Under the pieces are notes generated by a model. It was not told the DNA's origin and did not search any database. It saw nothing but the letters and a program-made list of their open reading frames with translations. A program made the position numbers and the translations under genes. A DNA stretch of 48,912 nucleotides, taken from the NCBI GenBank assembly GCA_946537975.1, contig CAMNGG010000226.1:1-48912 (forward strand), read 5' to 3'. Each line of letters opens with the position of its first letter. Position 1 is the first letter of the stretch. Source of the DNA: an uncultured Treponema sp. Lineage in GTDB: Bacteria > Spirochaetota > Spirochaetia > Treponematales > Treponemataceae. Positions 1-8,283 of this stretch are shown piece after piece.

Positions 1-1614
1 CAGGGAATTGAATTTGATTACGCCAGCGTCCAGTGTGTACGCGCCCTCAAAAAACTGGGCTACAAGGTTGCGATTGTAAATAACAACCCGGAAACAGTCA
101 GTACCGACTTTGACACAGCAGACCGACTTTACTTTGAACCGCTCACTCCACCGGATGTTATGAATGTACTTGCCGTTGAAAAGCCTCTCGGTGTAGTTGT
201 GGCCTTCGGCGGCGGAACTGCCATAAAGCTTGCAAAATTCCTCGACAGCCAGGGAGTCCGCATTCTGGGAACCTCCGCCGACGCCATAGACCTAGCCGAA
301 GACCGCGAACGCTTTGAAGAGCTCTGCGACCACCTCAACATCAAACGTCCCCGCGGCCTTACAGTTTTTACGGAAGTAGAAGCCCTGGAAGCAGCAGAAA
401 AAATCAGCTACCCGGTTCTTATGCGTCCAAGCTACGTACTGGGCGGCCAGAACATGATTATTGCCCGCAACAGTGCCGACGTAAAGGAATACATGAAAAT
501 CATCCTGCGCCAGGGAATTGAAAATCCGGTGCTCATTGATAAATATATGGAAGGAAAGGAGCTGGAGGTTGACTGCATCTGCGACGGCGAAGACGTTTTG
601 ATTCCGGGCATTATGGAGCACGTTGAGCGAACCGGCATTCATTCCGGCGATTCTATTGCAGTCTATCCCGGCCTCTTTACTCCGGAAATCGAAGAAAAAA
701 TAATCCGCCAGTCTACAGACCTGGCCCTTGCTCTTGGCACAGAGGGGCTTGTAAACATTCAGTATCTGATTTACGACAACGGAAACGGCCCCGACCTTTA
801 CATCATCGAGGCTAATCCACGTTCCAGCCGCACCGTTCCATATCTGAGCAAGGTCAGCGGTATTCCTATGATAGACCTTGCCACCCGTGCCATGCTGGGA
901 GAAAAAGTCCGCGACATGGGCTATGGCACAGGCCTTTACAGAAAGCCAAATTATTTTGCCGTAAAAGTTCCGGTTTTCAGCTTTGAAAAACTTATGGACG
1001 TAGACACACATCTGGGGCCGGAAATGAAGTCCACAGGTGAGGTCCTCGGAATTGCCAGCACCCGCGAGGAAGCCTTGTACAAGGGCATGGTCGCCGCCGG
1101 TTGGAAGATGATTAAGCCAGAGGGAGGGGAAGGCCTTCCCCTCGGCTGCACTTCGTCGCAGCCTACCCCTTCCAGCGGGGGACACCCCCGCAACACCCCC
1201 GGAGTCCTCTTCTCTGTCCGCCAGTCAGACCTGCCGGAACTCCCAGCCCTTGCCCGCAAGTTCTACAAGCTTGGCTTTACCCTCTACGCAACAACCGGCA
1301 ACGCTGCAACAATCGAACGCAGCGGCATGGAAGTTACCCATGTGGCAAAAGTTCACGAAGATTATAACAACAACGTAATGACGCTCCTCGAAAGCGGTAA
1401 GGTTGCCTATGTAATTTCAACCTCTGCAAAGGGACGCGACCCGGTAGCCGAAAGTGTAAAGCTCCGCCGCCTTGCCGTTGAGCGCGACATAGACTGCCTC
1501 ACCGCGTTAGATACCGCTAACGTACTCGCAGATTGTCTTGCCAGCGACTACTCGCTGGACAACTTAAGTCTTGTAGATATCAATTCAGATTTTATGGGAG
1601 GAAAATATGAGTAA
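1..1614 (+). CDS. carB: carbamoyl-phosphate synthase large subunit, C-terminal part (5' truncated by window edge)
   Basis: Open frame from base 1 (QGIEFDYASVQCVRALKKLGYKVAIVNNNPETVSTDFDTADRLYFEPL...) with CarB ATP-grasp motifs (IEANPRSSRTVPYLSKVSG) and C-terminal MGS-like domain (ATTGNAATIERSGMEV). Stop TAA at 1612-1614. Confidence 0.96.
   Translation, partial: QGIEFDYASVQCVRALKKLGYKVAIVNNNPETVSTDFDTADRLYFEPLTPPDVMNVLAVEKPLGVVVAFGGGTAIKLAKFLDSQGVRILGTSADAIDLAEDRERFEELCDHLNIKRPRGLTVFTEVEALEAAEKISYPVLMRPSYVLGGQNMIIARNSADVKEYMKIILRQGIENPVLIDKYMEGKELEVDCICDGEDVLIPGIMEHVERTGIHSGDSIAVYPGLFTPEIEEKIIRQSTDLALALGTEGLVNIQYLIYDNGNGPDLYIIEANPRSSRTVPYLSKVSGIPMIDLATRAMLGEKVRDMGYGTGLYRKPNYFAVKVPVFSFEKLMDVDTHLGPEMKSTGEVLGIASTREEALYKGMVAAGWKMIKPEGGEGLPLGCTSSQPTPSSGGHPRNTPGVLFSVRQSDLPELPALARKFYKLGFTLYATTGNAATIERSGMEVTHVAKVHEDYNNNVMTLLESGKVAYVISTSAKGRDPVAESVKLRRLAVERDIDCLTALDTANVLADCLASDYSLDNLSLVDINSDFMGGKYE
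1126..1191. repeat. In-frame palindromic (RPE-like) insertion inside carB
   Basis: Three consecutive perfect dyads: GGGGAAGGCCTTCCCC (1126-1141), GGCTGC-N8-GCAGCC (1144-1163), GCGGGGG-ACA-CCCCCGC (1175-1191). Encodes low-complexity GGEGLPLGCTSSQPTPSSGGHPRNTPG between ATP-grasp and MGS domains. Confidence 0.75.
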
Positions 1615-1640
1615 ATTTATTTTAGTAACCGGAGGTGATC

Positions 1641-1683
1641 GTTCGCTTCGCGAACTTAGCGAGTTTGCGCAAGCGCAAACTCG
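1641..1683. repeat. Palindromic element at carB/pyrG junction
   Basis: GTTCGC-TTC-GCGAAC (1641-1655) followed by CGAGTTTGCGC-AA-GCGCAAACTCG (1660-1683), both perfect dyads. Confidence 0.75.
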
Positions 1684-1703
1684 AACAATTTCGGAGGTCT
1701 ATA

Positions 1704-3326
1704 ATGTCTAAATTCATATTTGTCACCGGAGGCGTTGTTTCAGGATTAGGAAAAGGAATTACCGCTGCCTCACTTGGACGTCTTTTAAAATGCCGCGGCC
1801 TCAAAATTGCGAGCCAGAAGCTTGACCCATACATGAATGTAGACCCGGGAACAATGAGCCCCTTCCAGCACGGAGAAGTTTTTGTAACAGAAGACGGTGC
1901 CGAAACCGACCTGGACCTCGGCCACTACGAGCGCTTTATCGACGAAAATCTTACAAAGTATTCCAACATGACCAGTGGCCGCGTTTACTGGAACGTCCTC
2001 AACAAGGAACGACAGGGAGAATATCTTGGTCAGACCGTTCAGATTATTCCTCACGTAACAAACGAAATCAAAGATTTTATTTTGAAAAACGCCGAGGTTA
2101 GCGGTGCTGACGTAAGCATTGTAGAAGTCGGAGGTACAATCGGTGATATCGAAAGTCAGCCCTTCCTCGAAGCAATCCGCCAGCTGGCTCTGGAAGTTGG
2201 CCGCCGCAACTGTCTTTTTATTCACGTTTGTCTGGTGCCATACATCTCCGGTTCAGACGAGTTTAAATCTAAACCAACCCAGCACTCAGTTAAGGAGCTC
2301 ATGGCCGTTGGTATTCATCCGGATATTATCGTTGCCCGCTGCGACGAAGAAATCCCTCTAGATATCCGCAGAAAAATCAGCCTTTTCTGTAACGTTGGAG
2401 AAGACTGCGTCATCAACAACACAACCTGTAAGAGCCTTTACGAAGTTCCTCTCATGCTCCATGCCCAGAATATGGATGATGTAGTTTGCCGCGACCTTGG
2501 CCTTGACTGCGCCGGCGGCGACCAGCATTATCCTGAGCTTGCGGCCTGGTCAAAAATGGTAGAAACAATTCATGCCCGCAAGGGTGAGATTCAGGTTGCT
2601 CTTGTTGGCAAATACGTAAAGCTTCACGACTCATATTTGAGCATTGTAGAATCGCTTAACCACGCAAGCTTTGTAGTTGGGAAAAATGTCAAAATCAAAT
2701 GGGTAGATTCAGACAGCGTAACAGATGAAACTGCTGCTGAAGTTTTTGCTGACTGCTCAGGAATCATTCTGCCGGGCGGCTTTGGTCACCGTGGAGTTGA
2801 AGGAATGGTTTGCGCCTGCCGCTATGCCCGCACCCACAAGCTTCCATATTTTGGAATCTGTCTTGGAATGCAGATTGCAGTAATTGAATTTGCCCGCTCC
2901 GTTCTCGGTTACGCAGATGCAAACAGCCGCGAGTTCGACGAAATGTGCGAGCACCCGGTTATCGACCTGATGAAAAATCAGGAGGGTGTAATTAAGGGCG
3001 GCACAATGAGACTCGGAAGCTACCCTTGTAAAGTAACTGCTGGAACAATTCTTGAAAAGGCTTATGCGGTCCCTGAGGCACTCGAAGGGCCGCTTACTAT
3101 CAACGAGCGCCACCGCCACCGCTACGAGTTCAACAACGATTACCGCTCTCAAATGCAGGAGGCAGGTCTTACAATCAGCGGAACAAGCCCGGACAGCACT
3201 CTTGTGGAAGCCGTAGAAGTTGAAGGACAGTTCCATGTCGGTGTTCAATTCCATCCGGAATTTAAGAGCCGCCCAAACAATGCAGGACCGCTCTTTGTGG
3301 AATTCTTGCGTGCATGTGATGCCTAA
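1704..3326 (+). CDS. pyrG: CTP synthase
   Basis: MSKFIFVTGGVVSGLGKGITAASLGRLLK..., amidotransferase FGICLGMQ and VQFHPEF motifs. Start chosen at ATG 1704 (SD GGAGG at 1693-1697), not the upstream frame extension at 1635. Confidence 0.96.
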   Translation: MSKFIFVTGGVVSGLGKGITAASLGRLLKCRGLKIASQKLDPYMNVDPGTMSPFQHGEVFVTEDGAETDLDLGHYERFIDENLTKYSNMTSGRVYWNVLNKERQGEYLGQTVQIIPHVTNEIKDFILKNAEVSGADVSIVEVGGTIGDIESQPFLEAIRQLALEVGRRNCLFIHVCLVPYISGSDEFKSKPTQHSVKELMAVGIHPDIIVARCDEEIPLDIRRKISLFCNVGEDCVINNTTCKSLYEVPLMLHAQNMDDVVCRDLGLDCAGGDQHYPELAAWSKMVETIHARKGEIQVALVGKYVKLHDSYLSIVESLNHASFVVGKNVKIKWVDSDSVTDETAAEVFADCSGIILPGGFGHRGVEGMVCACRYARTHKLPYFGICLGMQIAVIEFARSVLGYADANSREFDEMCEHPVIDLMKNQEGVIKGGTMRLGSYPCKVTAGTILEKAYAVPEALEGPLTINERHRHRYEFNNDYRSQMQEAGLTISGTSPDSTLVEAVEVEGQFHVGVQFHPEFKSRPNNAGPLFVEFLRACDA

Positions 3327-3352
3327 GCTATAATAAAATGCAGGAGATTTAA

Positions 3353-4561
3353 ATGTATACAAAAGACGAAGTTTTAGATTTTATTGAAGAAGAGGATGTA
3401 AAGTTCATTCGCCTTGCTTTTTTTGATTTAAAAGGAAAACAGAAAAATATTTCGATTATGCCAACCGAACTGGGACGTGCCTTTGAAAATGGCATTCCTT
3501 TCGATGCATCCGCAATTGAAGGCTTCGAAAATCCACAGAAGTCTGAGCTTTATCTTAAGCCGGACCCTTCTACCCTTGCAATCATTCCATGGCGTCCTGC
3601 TACCGGAAAAGTTGTCCGCATGTTCTGTAATATCCTCACCCCTGATGGAAGTCCTTATCTTAAAGACAGCAGAACAATTTTGCAGAAGGCCTGTCAGCAG
3701 CTTAAAGACGAATGTGGTGTAGAAATGATGATTGGAACCGAAGTTGAGTTTTACCTCTTTAAACTCGACGAAAAAGGAGAACCAACCAGCGAGACCTTCG
3801 ACAAGGCCGGCTACATGGACATTGCGCCGGAAGACCACGGAGAAAATATCCGCCGCGAAATCTGCTTTACTCTTGAACAGATGGGAATCACTCCGGAAGC
3901 CAGCCACCACGAAGAAGGCCCCGGCCAGAACGAAATTGATTTCCATTATTCTGATGCCCTCACTGCCGCAGACAATGTTGCTACCTTCAAGTGGATTGTA
4001 AATACAAAGGCCGCAAGCAATGGACTTTACGCAGACTTTTCTCCAAAACCTATTGCGGGCCAGGCAGGAAATGGAATGCACATAAATATTTCTTATCGTC
4101 CTGCAAACGGTAAAACAGAAAAAGATGCAGAAGATTTACTGCCATATATTCTCGGTGGAATTCTCAAGCATATAGCAGAAATTACATACTACTTAAATCC
4201 TGTGGATAATTCATACAACCGTCTGGGAGCCTGTAAAGCACCTGAATATATTTCCTGGGGTAAAGAAAACCGTTCCACCCTTATTCGAGTTCCATCAAGC
4301 AAAAACACAAAGCGTCTGGAGCTTCGTTCTCCTGACCCTCTCTGTAACATCTATCTTGTGCTTACACTTTTGATTGAAGCAGCAATCGAAGGAATCAAAA
4401 ATAAAATTGAGCCGCCTGCAGAAACTGGAGAAAATCTTTTTGATGAAAATGTTAGCAAACAAACTTCGTTAACAGCGCTTCCTAAATCTCTGGCCGAAGC
4501 AAAAGGCCTCGCAGAAAACAGCGACTTTGTAAAAAAAGTTTTAGGAGCAATTATTGCTTAA
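3353..4561 (+). CDS. glnA: glutamine synthetase (type I-like)
   Basis: GTEVEFYLF, EEGPGQNEIDF, KPIAGQAGNGMHINIS, RLELRSPDP motifs; SD AGGAG just upstream. Confidence 0.93.
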   Translation: MYTKDEVLDFIEEEDVKFIRLAFFDLKGKQKNISIMPTELGRAFENGIPFDASAIEGFENPQKSELYLKPDPSTLAIIPWRPATGKVVRMFCNILTPDGSPYLKDSRTILQKACQQLKDECGVEMMIGTEVEFYLFKLDEKGEPTSETFDKAGYMDIAPEDHGENIRREICFTLEQMGITPEASHHEEGPGQNEIDFHYSDALTAADNVATFKWIVNTKAASNGLYADFSPKPIAGQAGNGMHINISYRPANGKTEKDAEDLLPYILGGILKHIAEITYYLNPVDNSYNRLGACKAPEYISWGKENRSTLIRVPSSKNTKRLELRSPDPLCNIYLVLTLLIEAAIEGIKNKIEPPAETGENLFDENVSKQTSLTALPKSLAEAKGLAENSDFVKKVLGAIIA

Positions 4562-4592
4562 AAACGAGTTCGGAATGACAGGTGTTTTATAA

Positions 4593-5159
4593 ATGGAAGC
4601 AGAATCGCACAGCGTTCTTTTAGTATCGCGCGACAGTAAAATAGTTTCTCAAATCTCCGCCTTTCTGGTGCCGCCTCTTTTTGAACTAACTGCAACAAGT
4701 GATTTCAACGAAGCCCGCCGCCTCGCAACGGAGCGCAGCTTCAATATAATTATTGCGGACTCAGGCGACGGTTATGACACCGACTTTGCCATCAACGTTG
4801 CTGACTCTTATTCAACAATTTTGTTACTCGTGCCTAACGAACATTTTGATGAAATCTCTTACCGCGTAGAAGGCTACGGAATCCTGACAATCACAAAACC
4901 TTTCGAGCCTTTTTATCTTTACAATATGATGAAGATTGCAATTGCCGTACAGTACAAGGTACAGGTGCTTTCAAGCCAGACAACAAAGCTCAAGGTAAAG
5001 ATGGAAGAAATCAAACAGGTAAACCGCGCCAAAATGCTTTTGATGCAGAATATGAATATAAGCGAGCAGGAAGCCCACCGCTACATTGAAAAAGAAGCCA
5101 TGGACCGCGGCATGAAGAAAACTGCAATTTCCGAAGAAATAATAAAGACCTACGGCTGA
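4593..5159 (+). CDS. ANTAR-domain response regulator (putative antiterminator)
   Basis: Receiver-like N-terminus followed by C-terminal helical segment LLMQNMNISEQEAHRYIEKEAMDRGMKKTAISEEIIKTYG typical of ANTAR; directly downstream of glnA. Confidence 0.85.
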   Translation: MEAESHSVLLVSRDSKIVSQISAFLVPPLFELTATSDFNEARRLATERSFNIIIADSGDGYDTDFAINVADSYSTILLLVPNEHFDEISYRVEGYGILTITKPFEPFYLYNMMKIAIAVQYKVQVLSSQTTKLKVKMEEIKQVNRAKMLLMQNMNISEQEAHRYIEKEAMDRGMKKTAISEEIIKTYG

Positions 5160-5161
5160 TA

Positions 5162-6736
5162 CTAAACCGGATACTCTCCGGAAAAACATCCCTTACAGAA
5201 ACCTCTGTCTCCCTTGCCACAAGCTGACAAAGCAGAAATCATTCCTTCAAGACTTATAAAGGCTAGTGAGTCCGCACCTATTTCCTGACGGATTTCTTCG
5301 AGCTCGTGTGTACTGGAAATCAATTCATTTTTACTTGGGGTATCAATTCCGAGGTAGCAGGGGAACTTAACCGGAGGCGAGCTTACCCGAAAGTGAACCT
5401 CTTTTGCACCGGCTCGTCGCAGAATCTGAACCAGGCGGCGGCTTGTAGTCCCACGTACAATTGAATCATCAATTACAATTACACGCTTTCCTTCCAGATC
5501 GCTTCTTATGGCATTGAGTTTTACAAAAACCATATTCTCACGTTCCTTCTGAGTTGGAGCTATGAAGGTTCGGCCTATGTATTTATTTTTGATGATTCCC
5601 ATTCCATACGGAACTCCGCTTGCTCTTGCATACCCCTGGGCCGCACCAAGACCGGAATCAGGAACGCCGATTACAATATCAGCTTCTACTGGAGATTCCT
5701 TTGCCAGCACCTCTCCCATTTTATAGCGGGCTTCCTGAACAGCAATCCCGTCGATTACACTGTCCGGGCGGGCAAAGTAGACATATTCGAAAATACAGGT
5801 CTGCTTTGAATAGCAGCCGGCACAATGCTCTTTTGAGTTTTCCGAACTACCGTTAGTTAGTATACTCTTAAGACCGTCTTTGTTTATTACAACAATCTCG
5901 CCAGGTTTTACATCTCTAACAAAACGCCCATTCACAGAGTCTATCGCACAGGACTCGGAAGCAAAGATTATATTGCCACACGGATTCGAAAGGTCTAACG
6001 ACCTTTCCTTTTTTAAATTAGATTTTTCGTTAGAAAAATCCAATCCGTGTGGTCCATCCCCGCCCGGTAATTGTCCAATACATAGCGGACGTATTCCATT
6101 CGGATCTCTTACTCCAATCAGCATATTTTCGGTCATAATGCAGAGAGCAAAGGATCCCTTTATTTCTTTCACAGCCTGAACCACAGCTCTTACAAAAAGG
6201 TCACTGTCATGCTGCCTAGCCAAGTCCTGCTGACCAGGCAAGTCATGCTGAACTTGCTTCAGCATCTCTTCGCGGGTGTGCCCAAGCTTTCCACCGTTCT
6301 CAACAAACTTCCAGACAATCAGCTTAAGAATAACTTCGGTATCACTGGAGCTGGAAAAGGTACTGCCGCCATCCTCAAGGCTTTCACGAAGCTCCTCATA
6401 GTTTACCAGCTGGCCGTTATGAGCAAGTGCAATCGACCCCATCTTAAAGGCGTTCATAAAGGGCTGTGCATTTTCTATTGTACGGCCACCGGCAGTTGCA
6501 TAGCGAACATGACCTACGGCAATGTTTCCGTCCAGCGACTCAAAATGTCCCTGTTCAAAAACATCACTCACAAGGCCCATTCCCTTATGCAGTTTGATTT
6601 TAGCTCCATCACTTACTGCAATTCCAGCACTCTCCTGTCCGCGGTGCTGAAGACTTGTTAATGCAAAGTACGACAAAGCAGCTGCATTTTCTGCCCCGTA
6701 AATTCCAACAACACCGCACTCATCATGAAAGCCCAT
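5162..6736 (-). CDS. purF: amidophosphoribosyltransferase
   Basis: MGFHDECGVVGIYG (N-terminal nucleophile Cys context), SLQHRGQESAGIAV, PRPP motif VIVIDDSIVRGTTSRR, C-terminal Cys cluster GFCKGCFSGEYPV. Start taken at 6736 (SD GGAG), not 6820. Confidence 0.95.
   Translation of the reverse strand: MGFHDECGVVGIYGAENAAALSYFALTSLQHRGQESAGIAVSDGAKIKLHKGMGLVSDVFEQGHFESLDGNIAVGHVRYATAGGRTIENAQPFMNAFKMGSIALAHNGQLVNYEELRESLEDGGSTFSSSSDTEVILKLIVWKFVENGGKLGHTREEMLKQVQHDLPGQQDLARQHDSDLFVRAVVQAVKEIKGSFALCIMTENMLIGVRDPNGIRPLCIGQLPGGDGPHGLDFSNEKSNLKKERSLDLSNPCGNIIFASESCAIDSVNGRFVRDVKPGEIVVINKDGLKSILTNGSSENSKEHCAGCYSKQTCIFEYVYFARPDSVIDGIAVQEARYKMGEVLAKESPVEADIVIGVPDSGLGAAQGYARASGVPYGMGIIKNKYIGRTFIAPTQKERENMVFVKLNAIRSDLEGKRVIVIDDSIVRGTTSRRLVQILRRAGAKEVHFRVSSPPVKFPCYLGIDTPSKNELISSTHELEEIRQEIGADSLAFISLEGMISALSACGKGDRGFCKGCFSGEYPV
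5976..6052. repeat. In-frame palindromic element in purF (three-way-junction fold)
   Basis: Outer stem CCACACGGATT (5976-5986) / AATCCGTGTGG (6042-6052) enclosing GAAAGGTC-taac-GACCTTTC (5988-6007) and GATTTTTC-gtta-GAAAAATC (6021-6040). Confidence 0.8.
6206..6259. repeat. In-frame 18-bp imperfect tandem repeat in purF (MLKQVQHD-type)
   Basis: GTCATGCTGCCTAGCCAA / GTCCTGCTGACCAGGCAA / GTCATGCTGAACTTGCTT; on the minus strand encodes KQVQHD-LPGQQD-LARQHD. Confidence 0.7.
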
Positions 6737-6753
6737 TTTAATTCTCCAAAAAG

Positions 6754-6780
6754 ATGCCCGGGCCAAGCACGGGCATGACA
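6754..6780. repeat. Short dispersed-type dyad upstream of purF
   Basis: ATGCCCG-N9-CGGGCAT followed by GACA. Confidence 0.5.
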
Positions 6781-6788
6781 TGTTTTGA

Positions 6789-6844
6789 CAAAAAAAAACG
6801 CCGTAGACATAGTCCTGCACAAGGCAGAAATATATCTACGGCGT
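6789..6844 (-). terminator. Leader hairpin with T-tract upstream of purF (possible attenuator)
   Basis: ACGCCGTAGA (6798-6807) / TCTACGGCGT (6835-6844), 10-bp perfect stem, followed on the minus strand by about 9 T. Confidence 0.6.
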
Positions 6845-6861
6845 CTTTGCCATATATTTAC

Positions 6862-6890
6862 ATTATCGTAATATGCAGGCCGTCTGTCAA
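6862..6890 (-). promoter_or_regulatory. sigma-70-type promoter for purF
   Basis: Minus strand TTGACA (6885-6890) - 17 bp - GATAAT (6862-6867); -35 overlaps the stop of the GGDEF gene. Confidence 0.65.
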
Positions 6891-8176
6891 TTGGTGATAA
6901 TCCGGTTGCGGCCTCCGGTCTTTGCCTCATACATGGCGTGATCAACGCGGTCAAAAATAATCTGAGCGGTATCTCCTTTCTTTACCTCGGTAAGACCAAT
7001 ACTGCAGGTTATCTTAATTTCTTTTTCAAACTCGGCAGCCTCTACGGCTTTTCGCAGACCATCCGCAATCGGCTTAAGCTGATCAAGAGGCATACCATAA
7101 CAGACAGCAACAAATTCCTCGCCTCCCCAGCGGCCAATCGCAAACTTATAAGGGGCAATAAAATCTTTTACAACCTTTACAAAAGCCTTAAGAACAAAAT
7201 CGCCGACAGAATGTCCAAACTTATCGTTCACTTTTTTGAAGAAGTCGATATCCAGCATCATAAAGGAAACCGCTTTTCCGTCGCTGTTATAGCCTTCAAT
7301 TGAATTGCTGATTTCAGTTTCGATGCGGCCATGGTTGAAAATATCTGTAAGCGGATCTTTCGAAGCCATTTCTTCATAACGCTTGAGGGTATCAAAAAGC
7401 TTCATGTGATTTTCGTGAATATTCTGAACCATGAATACAAAGCGGAAGTCGTCTTCGTTTGTTGTAGCGGCCCGGCTGAAAATCAGCTTAACCCAGATAA
7501 AAACGCCTTCAAGGTTTTTCATCTGGCAGTCAAAGGAAGTGGCACGACCCGGCTCAAGATTTTTCTTAAGCCAGTCCGGATCAGTACGTTCAAGGAAGAG
7601 CTTCTGATCATCCGGCCAGATCATATTTACAATCATCATTCGCCATTCTGTATATTTCACATCATAATTCTGCGGATTATCAGAAAGTTCTGTTACGTTG
7701 ATGCTGTATGAAATATCTTTTATCAAATCAACATACATAGAGAAGAGGAATGTGTTCTGCATTGTGTCGAGCTTTCTCGCCGTCTGGAAGTCACGCAGAT
7801 ACTCACTGCTATCAAGCTCATCAAGAATAAAAATATATTTTTTGCAGGATTCATCTATCGGATAAATTGAAATCTGAACCTGATGTATTTTTTCTTCAAT
7901 ACTGAGATTTATACGGTCAACATATTTACCCTTGAACTGCCCAATCATCGGAATAAAAACATGATAATCATCGGCAATCTTCTTTGGGTTATCATTGAGA
8001 TGGAACCAGAGCTTTTCGACAAGATCCTTATAGCTTCCATTATCCTTAAGAAATTTGTCAAAAATCCCCTGCTTTTTGATAACGTTATAACTATCCTGCT
8101 CCGCATCAACAATAATTATCGAGTCAATCTTATCGAACAACAAATCTGAAATGCTTTCTTTCGTATAAACACTCAT
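6887..8176 (-). CDS. GGDEF-domain protein (putative diguanylate cyclase)
   Basis: DPLTDIFNHGRIE..., MMLDIDFFKKVNDKFGHSVGD, GRWGGEEF, CSIGLTEV; N-terminal region of unassigned sensory type. Confidence 0.9.
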   Translation of the reverse strand: MSVYTKESISDLLFDKIDSIIIVDAEQDSYNVIKKQGIFDKFLKDNGSYKDLVEKLWFHLNDNPKKIADDYHVFIPMIGQFKGKYVDRINLSIEEKIHQVQISIYPIDESCKKYIFILDELDSSEYLRDFQTARKLDTMQNTFLFSMYVDLIKDISYSINVTELSDNPQNYDVKYTEWRMMIVNMIWPDDQKLFLERTDPDWLKKNLEPGRATSFDCQMKNLEGVFIWVKLIFSRAATTNEDDFRFVFMVQNIHENHMKLFDTLKRYEEMASKDPLTDIFNHGRIETEISNSIEGYNSDGKAVSFMMLDIDFFKKVNDKFGHSVGDFVLKAFVKVVKDFIAPYKFAIGRWGGEEFVAVCYGMPLDQLKPIADGLRKAVEAAEFEKEIKITCSIGLTEVKKGDTAQIIFDRVDHAMYEAKTGGRNRIITN

Positions 8177-8247
8177 TCAAGATTCCTTCTTTTCCCGTAT
8201 CTATCTATTATTACACTAGGTGAATAAGAATGCAATGTTTTTTTTAA

Positions 8248-8282
8248 AACAAAAAACCCATTTTGCAATTGCAAAATGGGTT
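8248..8282 (-). terminator. Rho-independent terminator after tRNA
   Basis: AACCCATTTTGC-AATT-type dyad (8255-8282) followed on the minus strand by TTTTTTG. Confidence 0.75.
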
Positions 8283-8283
8283 A

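Noticed and set aside
292-1185. 297-aa minus-strand ORF opposite carB
   Set aside because: Shadow of the conserved carB frame; no family features or SD.
1635-1703. N-terminal extension of pyrG (MIVRFANLASLRKRKLEQFRRSI)
   Set aside because: Encoded by the palindromic element; the conserved CTP synthase start and SD are at 1704.
6737-6820. N-terminal extension of purF (MQDYVYGVFFCQNMSCPCLARASFWRIK)
   Set aside because: Translation of the leader terminator and repeat; conserved MGFHDECGVVGIYG with its own SD starts at 6736, and PurF maturation needs Cys near the N-terminus.
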